Source of the DNA: Dyadobacter sp. CY312 | GTDB lineage: Bacteria; Bacteroidota; Bacteroidia; Cytophagales; Spirosomataceae | Length of the DNA stretch: 64,000 nt | Assembly: GCF_021390535.1 (NCBI RefSeq) | Contig: NZ_JAJUXG010000026.1 | Coordinates: 1-64,000, forward strand | Direction: 5' to 3' | Part shown: positions 1 through 7,636 of the stretch, piece after piece | Numbering within the stretch: position 1 is the stretch's first letter | Layout of the letters: the number at the start of each line of letters is the position of its first letter | Made by a program: the position numbers and the translations under genes | Notes under the pieces: model-generated | Seen by the model: only the letters and a program-made list of their open reading frames with translations | What the model was told of the DNA's origin: nothing | Databases searched by the model: none

Positions 1-67
1 ATTTAAAAGACATCGAATAGTCCTTCTGCGTTCGTTTAACATACTTGGTTTCAGGATTCTCTTGCAT
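1..67 (-). CDS. IS3-family transposase, N-terminal fragment (cut by window edge)
   Basis: Only 22 codons are visible, starting with ATG at 67 on the minus strand. The residues KYVKRTQKDYSMSFK match the N-terminus usual for the OrfA-type helix-turn-helix subunit of Bacteroidetes IS3-family transposases. The frame is open to the window edge and lies just inside the candidate IS end at 106. The catalytic DDE part would be outside the window. The fragment is short, so the call depends on this one motif and its position. Confidence 0.6.
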   Translation of the reverse strand, partial: MQENPETKYVKRTQKDYSMSFK

Positions 68-106
68 AGCTGTACAATTTGTGTATCGCTATTTCAGGAC
101 GGGACA
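1..106 (-). mobile_element. Left-edge remnant of an IS3-family insertion sequence (one end visible)
   Basis: Read on the minus strand from 106, the sequence starts TGTCCCGTCCTGAAATAGCG, which has the look of an IS3-type terminal inverted repeat. About 40 nt inside it a transposase reading frame opens at 67 and runs off the window edge. The other end and any target duplication are outside the window, so completeness cannot be judged. The outer end lies 7 nt from a 44-nt palindrome (114-157). The family call rests on remembered similarity of the encoded N-terminus and on the layout. Confidence 0.6.
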
Positions 107-113
107 ATTATTT

Positions 114-157
114 ATGTAAAAGGGGTGTCCGGCAATTGCCGGACACCCCTTTTACAT
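114..157. terminator. 44-nt perfect palindrome, probable bidirectional terminator
   Basis: Positions 114-135 and 136-157 are exact reverse complements, with a GGGGTGTCCGGCAA half-site and A/T runs at both feet. As RNA it would form a 20-plus-bp hairpin ending in U residues on either strand. It sits 26 nt before the start of the sugar dehydrogenase gene, so on the plus strand it may end transcription coming from the left or act as a 5' UTR hairpin. Confidence 0.65.
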
Positions 158-183
158 TTAGTAGAAACTGAAATAATCTAGTT

Positions 184-1449
184 ATGAAGAAAATTCACGT
201 TCTAGTAGGCTACCTGGCAACCGTCGGCATACTTGCGAGCTGCGGAGGTAATACAAAACAGGAAAAGGATGAAGCCAGAGCTTCCGGACCTGATTCCGTC
301 CAAACGGTTACCGATAGCCTGGTTTTACCAGCACCATTCGCCACTGAATCGGTTACTAACAGACCCGAGGAAGCTGGCTGGCCGGAAGGGAAAATGCCTG
401 TGGCACCAGAAGGATTCACGGTAATGAAGTTTGCAGACAAGCTGAAAAATCCCAGATGGACTTACATCGGGCCCAACGGGGATATTTTCGTTGCAGAGTC
501 AGCAACCAAGAAAAGCGCGGATCGCATTACACTCCTAAGGGATGTTAATAAGGACGGTGTGCCTGAACTAAGAGAGATATTTCTGGAAAAACTAAAACAG
601 CCGCTGGGAATGATGATTCTCAAAAACCACTTTTACGTAGCCAATACCGACGGATTGTACAGGTATCCATATAAGGAAGGAGATACCAAAATAACGGGCA
701 AGGGTGAGAAAATTATAGAGCTGCCCGCCGGAGGCTATAACAATCACTGGACGAGGAATTTGTTAGCGAATGCTGATGGATCAAAAATTTATATATCTGT
801 CGGCTCGGCAAGTAATGTTGCAGAGCACGGCATGGATACCGAGATTCGCCGGGCCAATATTCTGGAAATCAATCCGGATGGTACAGGCGAGCGGATATAT
901 GCAAGCGGTTTGAGAAATCCGGTCGGGATGGACTGGGCTCCCGGGACCAATACCTTATGGACTGCCGTGAATGAGCGGGATAAGCTGGGCGATGAACTCG
1001 TTCCTGACTACATTACCAGCGTTAAAGACGGCGGATTTTACGGTTGGCCATATTCTTATTTCGGACAGAACAAGGATCCAAGAATGAAAGGAGCAGGAGC
1101 TGATCTGGTTGCAAAGGCGATTGTGCCTGATGTACCGGTAGGATCTCACACGGCTTCTCTCGGACTTGCCTTTTATGATAAGACCAGGTTTCCTGCAAAG
1201 TATCACAACGGTGCTTTCGTGGGACAGCACGGGTCGTGGAACCGGTCAAAATTGTCGGGTTACAAGGTGGTTTTTGTTCCGTTTAAAAATGGAAAACCAG
1301 CAGGTAATATGGAAGATTTCCTAACTGGATTTGTTGACAGCGAAAAAAAGGTATTTGGTCGGCCAGTCGGTGTGACCATTATGAATGATGGTTCGCTACT
1401 TGTAGTTGACGATTCTGGAAATACGATTTGGCGGGTTGTTGCAAAGTGA
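184..1449 (+). CDS. PQQ-dependent sugar (sorbosone-type) dehydrogenase lipoprotein
   Basis: This 421-aa protein resembles the soluble glucose/L-sorbosone dehydrogenase family, a six-bladed beta-propeller that oxidises sugars with PQQ. An N-terminal lipoprotein signal ends in LASC (Cys20), so it is probably anchored to a membrane facing the periplasm or outside. A low-complexity linker follows to about residue 60. Family-like stretches are GLRNPVGMDWAPG around 245-260 and GQHGSWNRS around 347-356. The ATG at 184 directly precedes the signal peptide. It stands alone, between a palindrome and a terminator. The substrate cannot be told from sequence; a PQQ-independent propeller of unknown role is the alternative. 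Confidence 0.82.
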   Translation: MKKIHVLVGYLATVGILASCGGNTKQEKDEARASGPDSVQTVTDSLVLPAPFATESVTNRPEEAGWPEGKMPVAPEGFTVMKFADKLKNPRWTYIGPNGDIFVAESATKKSADRITLLRDVNKDGVPELREIFLEKLKQPLGMMILKNHFYVANTDGLYRYPYKEGDTKITGKGEKIIELPAGGYNNHWTRNLLANADGSKIYISVGSASNVAEHGMDTEIRRANILEINPDGTGERIYASGLRNPVGMDWAPGTNTLWTAVNERDKLGDELVPDYITSVKDGGFYGWPYSYFGQNKDPRMKGAGADLVAKAIVPDVPVGSHTASLGLAFYDKTRFPAKYHNGAFVGQHGSWNRSKLSGYKVVFVPFKNGKPAGNMEDFLTGFVDSEKKVFGRPVGVTIMNDGSLLVVDDSGNTIWRVVAK

Positions 1450-1469
1450 GGCGATCTCTAAGAATCAAT

Positions 1470-1509
1470 AAAAAAGTGACTCATTTCAAGCGAATTGAAT
1501 CACTTTTTT
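1470..1509 (+). terminator. Rho-independent terminator after the sugar dehydrogenase gene
   Basis: AAAAAAGTGA (1470-1479) pairs with TCACTTTTTT (1500-1509), with a partly self-complementary loop and a T run at the 3' end. It begins 20 nt after the stop codon at 1449. The A run on the left could let it work in both directions. Confidence 0.75.
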
Positions 1510-1540
1510 ATGAAGGAAATTTTATTTGTATATTTACAGT

Positions 1541-1768
1541 ATGACTACGATAACGCTTAATGTTCCCGACAGCCTGGTTGAATATCAGAATGATACCATT
1601 CGGTTTATAGCTGCCAAACTATATGAGTCGGGAAAGTTGTCACTTGGCCAGGCAGCAGATATGGCGAGTCTGTCCAAGCTCGCATTTGCGGAAATTTTAA
1701 AAGACTATGGTGTTTCACTTATGAACTACCCATTGTCCGAAATTTGGAATGATGCAGAAGGATTATGA
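1541..1768 (+). CDS. UPF0175-family antitoxin-like protein
   Basis: A 75-aa protein starting MTTITLNVPDSLVEY, with the conserved pattern of UPF0175: a short N-terminal strand, then a helix with AAKLYESGKLSLGQAADMASLSK and an FAEILKDYGVS-like tail. Members are usually encoded directly before a PIN-domain RNase and act as its antitoxin and probable DNA-binding regulator. I chose the ATG at 1541 over an upstream in-frame TTG at 1526 because homologues begin near the MTTIT strand. The next gene starts at 1749, inside this one, so the two are translationally coupled. A TATATTTAC box at 1529-1537, very close to the ATG, suggests a nearly leaderless transcript. Confidence 0.8.
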   Translation: MTTITLNVPDSLVEYQNDTIRFIAAKLYESGKLSLGQAADMASLSKLAFAEILKDYGVSLMNYPLSEIWNDAEGL

Positions 1769-2219
1769 AGTAGTTATTGCGGATACAAGCTGTTTTATTC
1801 TTCTATCTAAAATTGGAGAGTTAGAATTACTTCACACCATTTTTGGGCAGGTTACAACAACCGCGATCATTGCAAAGGAATTTGGAATTGAATTACCTGC
1901 ATGAATTTCTATAAAGTCAGTTCAAAACATTGCTCTTCAAAATTCTTTGGACGTTGATATAGGCGAAGCTAGCGCCATTACATTGGCATTAGAAACAGAA
2001 TCTTCACTACTAATTATTGACGACAACAAGGGTAGAAAACTAGCGAGAAAGTTTGACCTCAAAATAACGGGAACACTTGGAGTTCTGTTAAAGGCAAAAC
2101 AGGATGGATTTATTCCTTCACTGCTACCACTGTTACTTAAAGTTCAGGAAACAAATTTCCGTTATTCTAATGATATGCTTGCCTACATTTTATTGTTGGC
2201 TGGTGAAAGCGATGTTTGA
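1749..2219 (+). pseudogene. PIN-domain toxin (VapC-like RNase), broken by an in-frame TGA
   Basis: Reading from ATG 1749 gives a PIN-domain start with IADTSCFILLSKIG (first acidic residue) up to a TGA at 1902-1904. The same frame then continues without shift to 2219 and carries the other catalytic parts, DIGEASAITLALE and LLIIDDNKGRKLA, plus a TGTLGVLLKAKQ tail. In relatives the position after the LP residues usually holds Trp, so TGG to TGA is the simplest explanation. The halves would be 51 residues and a C-terminal part without a normal start. The toxin is probably inactive while the antitoxin gene is intact. A sequencing error at one base would also explain it. Confidence 0.78.
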
Positions 2220-2250
2220 AATGGCTGGTTTTAAATAAGGTGGATTTTTT

Positions 2251-2282
2251 TTTGCAAAATAATACCAATCGGTATATATTTG
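2251..2282 (+). promoter_or_regulatory. Promoter with embedded TetR operator upstream of tetR
   Basis: A Bacteroidetes-type -33 box TTTG (2251-2254) and a -7 box TATATTTG (2275-2282) are separated by 20 nt. Between them lies ATACCAATCGGTAT (2262-2275), a near-perfect palindrome ending at the -7 box. It differs by one base from the perfect copy at 2909-2922 on the other side of tetR. Binding here would block the promoter, so autorepression is the natural inference. Confidence 0.75.
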
Positions 2283-2301
2283 CATCGCAATAACAAATAC
2301 C

Positions 2302-2889
2302 ATGAGCAAAGCCGAGAGAACCAAACAGTTTATTGTTGAAAAAACTGCGCCGATTTTTAATAAAAAGGGGTACGCAGGAACTTCACTCAATGACATGATG
2401 GATGCTACCGGTCTTACGAAGGGAAGCATTTATGGCAACTTTGTGAATAAGGACGACGTTGCTCTTGCTGCTTTTGACTTTAATTTGAAAAAAGTAAACA
2501 CCATTATTAGCCAGGAGATTGCTGCCTCTTCTTCATTTAGAGAAAAACTAATGGCGTACACCAAAGTCTATGAAAACTATTTTGGATTTCCTTTTCCAGA
2601 TGGCGGATGTCCGGTGCTCAATACGGCTGTGGAAGCAGATGACACGCATCCTGAATTAAAGAAAAGGGCTGCCGAGGCGATCATTTCGTGGAAAGACATG
2701 GTTTCTTCTTTAATCCGGAAAGGAATAGACAGTAAAGAATTCAGGTCGGATACAGATCCTGAGCAAATAGCGCTGACAATGATTGCCACTATCGAAGGTG
2801 CCATCATGATTACCAAACTTACTGGAAGGCTCAACTACCGTGCATCTATTATGAAGTCTGTTGAAAAATTGATCAATGATTTAAGTTGA
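2302..2889 (+). CDS. TetR/AcrR-family transcriptional regulator
   Basis: A 195-aa protein of typical TetR size. The N-terminal helix-turn-helix is clear: KGYAGTSLNDMMDATGLTKGSIYGNFVNKDDVALAAF (residues 21-57), quoted as family pattern. The C-terminal ligand domain carries FPFPDGGCPV, a motif often seen in this TetR subgroup. Near-identical palindromes in front of this gene and in front of the following SDR/DUF2798 genes suggest that it represses itself and those two genes. The inducer is unknown. The ATG at 2302 is 19 nt after the -7 box. Confidence is high for the family and lower for the targets. Confidence 0.93.
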   Translation: MSKAERTKQFIVEKTAPIFNKKGYAGTSLNDMMDATGLTKGSIYGNFVNKDDVALAAFDFNLKKVNTIISQEIAASSSFREKLMAYTKVYENYFGFPFPDGGCPVLNTAVEADDTHPELKKRAAEAIISWKDMVSSLIRKGIDSKEFRSDTDPEQIALTMIATIEGAIMITKLTGRLNYRASIMKSVEKLINDLS

Positions 2890-2895
2890 ATTTTT

Positions 2896-2930
2896 TTTGT
2901 ATAAAAATATACCGATCGGTATTAATTTAA
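2896..2930 (+). promoter_or_regulatory. Promoter/operator for the SDR-DUF2798 genes (perfect TetR-type palindrome)
   Basis: ATACCGATCGGTAT (2909-2922) is a perfect 14-nt palindrome, 13 nt downstream of a TTTG -33 candidate (2896-2899). An AT-rich -7 region follows. The geometry copies the tetR promoter. The next gene starts only at 3076, so the transcript would have a 5' leader of roughly 145 nt containing a dispersed repeat. Confidence 0.7.
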
Positions 2931-2939
2931 GATTAGGAG

Positions 2940-3060
2940 TTAAGAATGAACCAGGTGGCGGGGACAATTGAGAAGGAGATTCCGGTCTGTACGCTTTTGG
3001 GTGGACTGAACGGTGTTTGTATGAATTAAGAATGAACCGGGGTCGTGTTAGACAATTAAG
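2940..3060 (+). repeat. Dispersed repeat copy A (core 2982-3013) between two near-direct repeats
   Basis: The core starts CCGGTCTGTACGC and ends GGACTGAACGG. It matches 28 of 32 positions of a copy at 44172-44203 and of an inverted copy at 36990-37021. It is bracketed by two similar stretches that both begin TTAAGAATGAACC and end GACAATT(G/A)AG (2940-2972 and 3026-3060). It lies in the leader of the SDR gene. Confidence 0.7.
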
Positions 3061-3075
3061 AAATTTTATTATAAA

Positions 3076-3810
3076 ATGAAAACAACAGAAAATACAGTAC
3101 TAATCACTGGCGGGAGTGCCGGGATTGGGTTTGAAACGGCTAAAATACTATTAGCAAAAGGGAACAAAGTGATTATTACAGGCAGGAACAAAGACCGGTT
3201 GAAAAAAGCTCTGGAAGCCCTGCCAGGTGTAACTGGTTTCGTATGTGATGTGACAAAAAAGGAGGAAGTAGACGAGCTTGTACAAGTTTTAGAAAGGGAT
3301 TTTACAAGCTTAAATATGGTGATCAATAATGCAGGGCAAGCATTTGTGAATACTTTAACTAGTGGAGATGCAGCTGGTAAAGCAGGTGAAGAGATGCTGA
3401 CGAATTATCTGTCCATCGTCAGGATCAACGAAAAAGTATTGCCCTTGCTTGGAAAAAATCAGGATTCGGCAATTGTGAACGTATCCAGTATAGTCGCTTT
3501 TGTGCCTAATCACATCATGGCGACTTATGCAGCCAGTAAAGCAGCACTACACTCCTATACACAGTCATTGAGAATTTTACTTGCAAAGACCGGTGGAATA
3601 AAAGTATTTGAACTGATGCCGCCGTTGGTCAATACTGATTTTTCTCAGGAAATTGGAGGTGCCAATGGAATTCCTCCTGTTGCAGTTGCCCAGGCATTGC
3701 TGGAAGCACTGGAAGCCAATCACTTCGAGATCCACGTTGGTCGCACTGCTGATGTATATCGTTTGTCGTTAGCTTCACCTGCTGATGCGTTGTTGGCGAT
3801 GAATCCATAA
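3076..3810 (+). CDS. Short-chain dehydrogenase/reductase (SDR)
   Basis: A 244-aa classical SDR with a Rossmann fold. The NAD(P)-binding motif TGGSAGIGFETAK is at residues 11-23, VINNAG at about 81-86, catalytic Ser in NVSSIVAF, and catalytic Tyr/Lys in YAASKAA at about 154-160. The pattern resembles DltE-like oxidoreductases. The substrate is unknown. It follows tetR and the second palindromic operator and precedes a DUF2798 gene by 30 nt, so it is probably the first gene of a TetR-controlled pair. Such TetR-SDR sets often respond to small hydrophobic or electrophilic compounds; here that is inference. Confidence 0.9.
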   Translation: MKTTENTVLITGGSAGIGFETAKILLAKGNKVIITGRNKDRLKKALEALPGVTGFVCDVTKKEEVDELVQVLERDFTSLNMVINNAGQAFVNTLTSGDAAGKAGEEMLTNYLSIVRINEKVLPLLGKNQDSAIVNVSSIVAFVPNHIMATYAASKAALHSYTQSLRILLAKTGGIKVFELMPPLVNTDFSQEIGGANGIPPVAVAQALLEALEANHFEIHVGRTADVYRLSLASPADALLAMNP

Positions 3811-3839
3811 TCAATATCCCCGACCCAAACAGAAACTGT

Positions 3840-4085
3840 ATGAAAACGAAAGTCGCTTTTGCCATGATAATGGGCATAATTACTACGGGAATAATTTCTT
3901 TCACGCTGATTTCCATCAATATCGGTTTAAAACCGGGGTTTGTTGCCATTTGGATGAGATCCTGGACAATGGCTTACATCATCGTAATTCCCGTTATTTT
4001 ACTTGTCGGGCCAGTAGTACAAAATTTTGTTGAAGACATTTTCAAGGAAAAAATCCCATTGGACATTGAAAAGCACAAGGAATGA
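3840..4085 (+). CDS. DUF2798 small membrane protein
   Basis: An 81-aa protein with two predicted membrane helices: AFAMIMGIITTGIISFTLISI near the N-terminus and WTMAYIIVIPVILLVGPVV in the second half. A charged tail ends KHKE. The pattern, including a Trp-rich RSWTMAY stretch between the helices, fits DUF2798, a family of unknown function. It is 30 nt after the SDR gene in the same direction and probably shares its transcript and TetR control. Confidence 0.82.
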   Translation: MKTKVAFAMIMGIITTGIISFTLISINIGLKPGFVAIWMRSWTMAYIIVIPVILLVGPVVQNFVEDIFKEKIPLDIEKHKE

Positions 4086-4157
4086 ATATTTTTGCGCAAA
4101 AATTAAAGTATTCACAAAGGAAAACAGCTAACGGCCACAAGCTAACAGCCCATCAAT

Positions 4158-5411
4158 ATGAAAAGAGTAGTAGTAACAGGCCTTGGTGCACTTACGCCGC
4201 TGGGGAATACAGTTGACGAGTTCTGGAAGAATATTCTGGCCGGTAAAAGTGGTGCCGGACCAATTACCAAGTTTGATACTTCAAAGTTCAAAACGCATTT
4301 TGCCTGTGAGGTGAAAGGTTTTAACGCAGAAGAATTCATTGATAAAAAGGAGATAAAAAAATACGACACTTTCACGCAATATGCGATCGTGGCTTCTGAT
4401 GAGGCTATCAAAGATGCAGGACTGGACTTCTCGCAAATGAGCGAAGAGGAGCGTTACGAAGTAGGAGTGATTTGGGGTAGTGGAAACGGAGGCATCGGAA
4501 CTTTTGAAGATCAGTTACGTGAATTTCATACCGGTGACGGGACACCAAGGTTCAGTCCATTTTTTATCCCTAAAATGATTGTGGATATAGCGGCAGGTGT
4601 TGTTTCTATCCGCCACAAACTGCACGGGCCCAACTACTGTACCGTTTCGGCCTGCGCGTCGTCAAATAATGCGATCATCGCGGCATTTGACACAATCCGC
4701 TTGGGCAAGGCCACCATTATGATTGCAGGTGGCTCCGAGGCTGCCATTACACATTCTTCGTTAGGTGGTTTCAGTTCGGCTCAGGCTTTATCGAAACGCA
4801 ACGACGATCCCGAAAGGGCTTCCCGTCCGTTTGACAAAGATCGTGATGGTTTTGTAATGGGCGAAGGTGCAGGTGCGCTTGTATTGGAAGAACTGGATCA
4901 CGCTTTGGAACGCGGTGCAACAATATATGCTGAAATGATCGGAGGCGGAATGGCTGCTGATGCATATCACCTGACAGGAACTCCTCCTGACGGTTTAGGA
5001 GCCTACCTGGGTATGGCCAACGCGTTAAAAGATGCAGGTATTTCTGCTGATAAAATTGACTATGTTAACGCGCATGCTACATCTACCGGCTTGGGAGACA
5101 TGAGTGAATTGAACGGGATCAAGCGGGTTTTTGGAGAACATCCGGTGTTAGTAGGTGCTACAAAATCCATGACCGGACATTTACTTGGAGCTGCCGGTGC
5201 TGCTGAGAGCATTATCAGTATTCTGGCGATAAAAAACGATGTGATCCCTGGTACGATCAATACCGAAAATCTGGATGAAAATATTCCAGCAGGTTTGAAT
5301 ATTGTATTGGGAGAACCTGTTCACAAGCCTGTTAATTACGTACTGAACAACACTTTCGGCTTTGGCGGACACGTTGCAAGTTCTATATTCAAGAAGTTCA
5401 CAGGAAAGTAA
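4158..5411 (+). CDS. fabF: 3-oxoacyl-[acyl-carrier-protein] synthase II
   Basis: A 417-aa beta-ketoacyl-ACP synthase that condenses malonyl-ACP with acyl-ACP in fatty acid elongation. The start MKRVVVTGLGALTPLG is canonical. Catalytic Cys166 lies in TVSACASSNN. The two His are in VNAHATSTGLGD and KSMTGHLLGAAGA (around residues 306 and 343), and the C-terminal GFGGHVASSIF is also typical. No acpP lies next to it, unlike the usual acpP-fabF order; the only acyl carrier protein gene here is 5 kb away on the other strand. A strong terminator follows at 5449. Confidence 0.96.
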   Translation: MKRVVVTGLGALTPLGNTVDEFWKNILAGKSGAGPITKFDTSKFKTHFACEVKGFNAEEFIDKKEIKKYDTFTQYAIVASDEAIKDAGLDFSQMSEEERYEVGVIWGSGNGGIGTFEDQLREFHTGDGTPRFSPFFIPKMIVDIAAGVVSIRHKLHGPNYCTVSACASSNNAIIAAFDTIRLGKATIMIAGGSEAAITHSSLGGFSSAQALSKRNDDPERASRPFDKDRDGFVMGEGAGALVLEELDHALERGATIYAEMIGGGMAADAYHLTGTPPDGLGAYLGMANALKDAGISADKIDYVNAHATSTGLGDMSELNGIKRVFGEHPVLVGATKSMTGHLLGAAGAAESIISILAIKNDVIPGTINTENLDENIPAGLNIVLGEPVHKPVNYVLNNTFGFGGHVASSIFKKFTGK

Positions 5412-5448
5412 CAGGGTTAGATTACAGTGAGTTTCTCAGAGAAACTAA

Positions 5449-5490
5449 AACGAGTTTCACAGAGGTTTAATACTCTCCGTGAAACTCGTT
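5449..5490 (+). terminator. Rho-independent terminator after fabF
   Basis: AACGAGTTTCACAGAG (5449-5464) pairs with CTCCGTGAAACTCGTT (5475-5490) with one mismatch over 16 bp, followed by T residues to 5493. It lies 38 nt after the fabF stop. Confidence 0.82.
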
Positions 5491-5603
5491 TTTAACTAAT
5501 ATTCAAATGAGCCCGGTAGTACCCTGAGACACATATAAAAATTTGAGGTCTTGCCTTTTGTTCTTATTTTCTTTGCGTGAAACAGGCAAGCAAAATACCT
5601 TCC

Positions 5604-6410
5604 TTACTTTCTTCCTTCAAGCAACTCGCTCAGCACCTCCACCACACCATTCTCATCGTTGCTTTTGGCAGCGAAGCGTGCAATATTCTTAATATCCGGA
5701 TGTGCATTAGCCATGGCGTACGAGAAATAGCCCTTTTGAAGCATTTCAACGTCATTGAAGTAATCGCCGAAAACCATCGTCTGATCAAACGTAACCCCAA
5801 ATTTCTTTTGCAATACATCCATTGCCACACCTTTGTTGGCCAGCGGATGGGAAATATCAAGCCAGATCGGTCCTGACACTTTAACTTTCAAGGTATTTTC
5901 CAGGTGTTTGTAATGTGGATAGCTGTTGGCTTCTGATCCTGTAAGATCGCACAATGTGAATTTGAGAAATTGGTCATCATCCACCTTCAAAAGGTCTTCA
6001 ACAATCTCATAACGTTCAAAATACAGTTCGAGCCGACTTATAAATTCGGGTTCTGAGTTTTGCACATAAGCTTTCTTTTTTCCACAAATGATCGGGAATG
6101 TGTGCGGAATACTTTTTGATATCCGGATCAGATCCCGAACAATTTCATGATCAATCGGCTGAACATGAATTTCTTCGTCTCTGAAAACCACATAACTTCC
6201 ATTTTCAGCAGCAAAAATGACCTCGTCCTTCACTTCATCCAACGCTTTCAAGAGGTTATAATATTGTCGTCCGCTTGCTGCCACGAATACAATTCCCTGT
6301 TCTTTTATCTTTCTGAAAACGGGTACAAAAGAGTCGTTGAGTTCATGTTTTGAATTTAAAAGGGTGCCGTCCATGTCGGTGGCAATAAGGCGGATATCGG
6401 AAATCTCCAT
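5604..6410 (-). CDS. Cof-type HAD-IIB family phosphatase
   Basis: A 268-aa member of the haloacid dehalogenase superfamily, subfamily IIB (YidA/YbjI-like), which dephosphorylates small sugar phosphates or cofactor intermediates. Motif I is ATDMDGTLLNSKH (residues 11-23) with the two Asp, motif II is VAASGRQY, the motif III Lys region is NKGVAMDVLQ, and motif IV is VFGDYFNDVEML. The C2B cap lies between motifs II and III. It ends about 110 nt after the fabF terminator, transcribed towards it. Its specific substrate cannot be inferred. Confidence 0.92.
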   Translation of the reverse strand: MEISDIRLIATDMDGTLLNSKHELNDSFVPVFRKIKEQGIVFVAASGRQYYNLLKALDEVKDEVIFAAENGSYVVFRDEEIHVQPIDHEIVRDLIRISKSIPHTFPIICGKKKAYVQNSEPEFISRLELYFERYEIVEDLLKVDDDQFLKFTLCDLTGSEANSYPHYKHLENTLKVKVSGPIWLDISHPLANKGVAMDVLQKKFGVTFDQTMVFGDYFNDVEMLQKGYFSYAMANAHPDIKNIARFAAKSNDENGVVEVLSELLEGRK

Positions 6411-6478
6411 AATTCTGTTTTAGGTGCTAATCAATTTAGAAAGTCAAAAAAGCCGTGCTTGGTTCCGTTTTGGATCAC

Positions 6479-6525
6479 TTATTGGCTGATATTCAACACA
6501 GGTGAAAACTTTAATCAGCCAATAA
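6479..6525. repeat. 12-bp inverted repeat upstream of the EamA transporter gene
   Basis: TTATTGGCTGAT (6479-6490) and ATCAGCCAATAA (6514-6525) are exact reverse complements with a 23-nt spacer. It lies between the divergent HAD (start 6410) and EamA (start 6600) genes. It could be a regulator site or a hairpin; nothing nearby decides between these. Confidence 0.5.
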
Positions 6526-6599
6526 ATGAACCTGGCTTTACTTCCTGCTGTTTGTTTCAGCATAAGTTACCGCTGCAAATAAAACGTTTTTCTGCTTTT

Positions 6600-7499
6600 A
6601 TGAAGTTGTCTAAGTATTATCTGATCGCTTTTCTTTCTTTTGTGATCTGGGGTTTTTTCAGTTTGGCACTAAAACCGTTACACGATTATCCTTCCCTGGA
6701 TATTCTCTTTTACCGTGTTTTTTTGTGTGCAGTCATTATGCTCGTGATCAGCCTGCTCGTTCGGGGAAGTGTCCTGAAACGGAATATTGCAATTTTTAAA
6801 GCAATGCCGGCAAGAGAGAAGAAAAGTATTATTCTCAGAACACTGGGAGGTGGTGTGTTGCTGACTGCCAACTGGTTTTTCTTCATCTATGTAATGAACC
6901 ACATTAGTGTAAAAGCGGCATCTTTCGCTTATCTGGTGTGTCCTATATTGACAACTGTTATCGCTTTTTTTGTCTTACAGGAAAAACTGAGTAAATGGCA
7001 ATGGACGGCTGTTGCACTAAGCATCATGAGCTGTTTGTTGTTGTCTTTCAATAATATAGCCGATGTGGCTTATAGTATGATCGTTGCCTTGTCTTATGCT
7101 TTGTATCTGGTAACGCAGCGTAAGAATTTTGGCGTGGATAAGTTTCTCCTGCTCACAATCCAGATCGTATTTTCGGCATTGATACTGTTGCCCTTTTACC
7201 CGTCATTCAGCGCACCTCTGCCAACAGAACCTATATTCTACGAATTCATATTGCTTATAGCAGTACTCTTCACGATCATGCCTCTTTATATGAACCTTTA
7301 CGCTTTGCAGGGCGTGAACTCATCCACGATGGGCATTATGTTGTACATCAATCCGTTAATGAATTTCACAATAGCATTATTATACTTTCACGAACCCATC
7401 AACATGTTCCAAATTGTTGCCTATTCGCTGATATTACTGTCCATTGTGGTATTTAACGAGCGGCATATTTTTAGAAGAAGGAGTGTTTTGGCCGGGTGA
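6600..7499 (+). CDS. EamA/RhaT-family transporter (RarD-like)
   Basis: A 299-aa membrane protein with about ten hydrophobic helices in two EamA repeats (drug/metabolite transporter superfamily). The first helix is YYLIAFLSFVIWGFFSLAL, and typical patches are LLTANWFFFIYVMNHISVKAASFAYLVCP (read as pattern) and the C-terminal YINPLMNFTIALLYFHEP. I start at ATG 6600 (MKLSKYYL) because the frame upstream of it (from 6459) encodes a non-membrane stretch with no family support. The RarD-like name is by pattern, and the substrate is unknown. It stands alone, after an inverted repeat and before a repeat cluster. Confidence 0.85.
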   Translation: MKLSKYYLIAFLSFVIWGFFSLALKPLHDYPSLDILFYRVFLCAVIMLVISLLVRGSVLKRNIAIFKAMPAREKKSIILRTLGGGVLLTANWFFFIYVMNHISVKAASFAYLVCPILTTVIAFFVLQEKLSKWQWTAVALSIMSCLLLSFNNIADVAYSMIVALSYALYLVTQRKNFGVDKFLLLTIQIVFSALILLPFYPSFSAPLPTEPIFYEFILLIAVLFTIMPLYMNLYALQGVNSSTMGIMLYINPLMNFTIALLYFHEPINMFQIVAYSLILLSIVVFNERHIFRRRSVLAG

Positions 7500-7636
7500 T
7501 AATTTATCGGTCAATCAAAGATCTTACCACCAATACGGAGCTGGATTACGTATTTCCACCAAATATCAGATTCCAACTGAAAGTCCCACAAGGATGTTTT
7601 ATCAGGATGCATTTCATATTGTGGCACAATCACGAA

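Noticed and set aside
1902..1904. TGA as selenocysteine or programmed readthrough in the PIN gene
   Set aside because: No selenocysteine insertion structure is seen, and relatives have Trp there, so a plain nonsense change is simpler.
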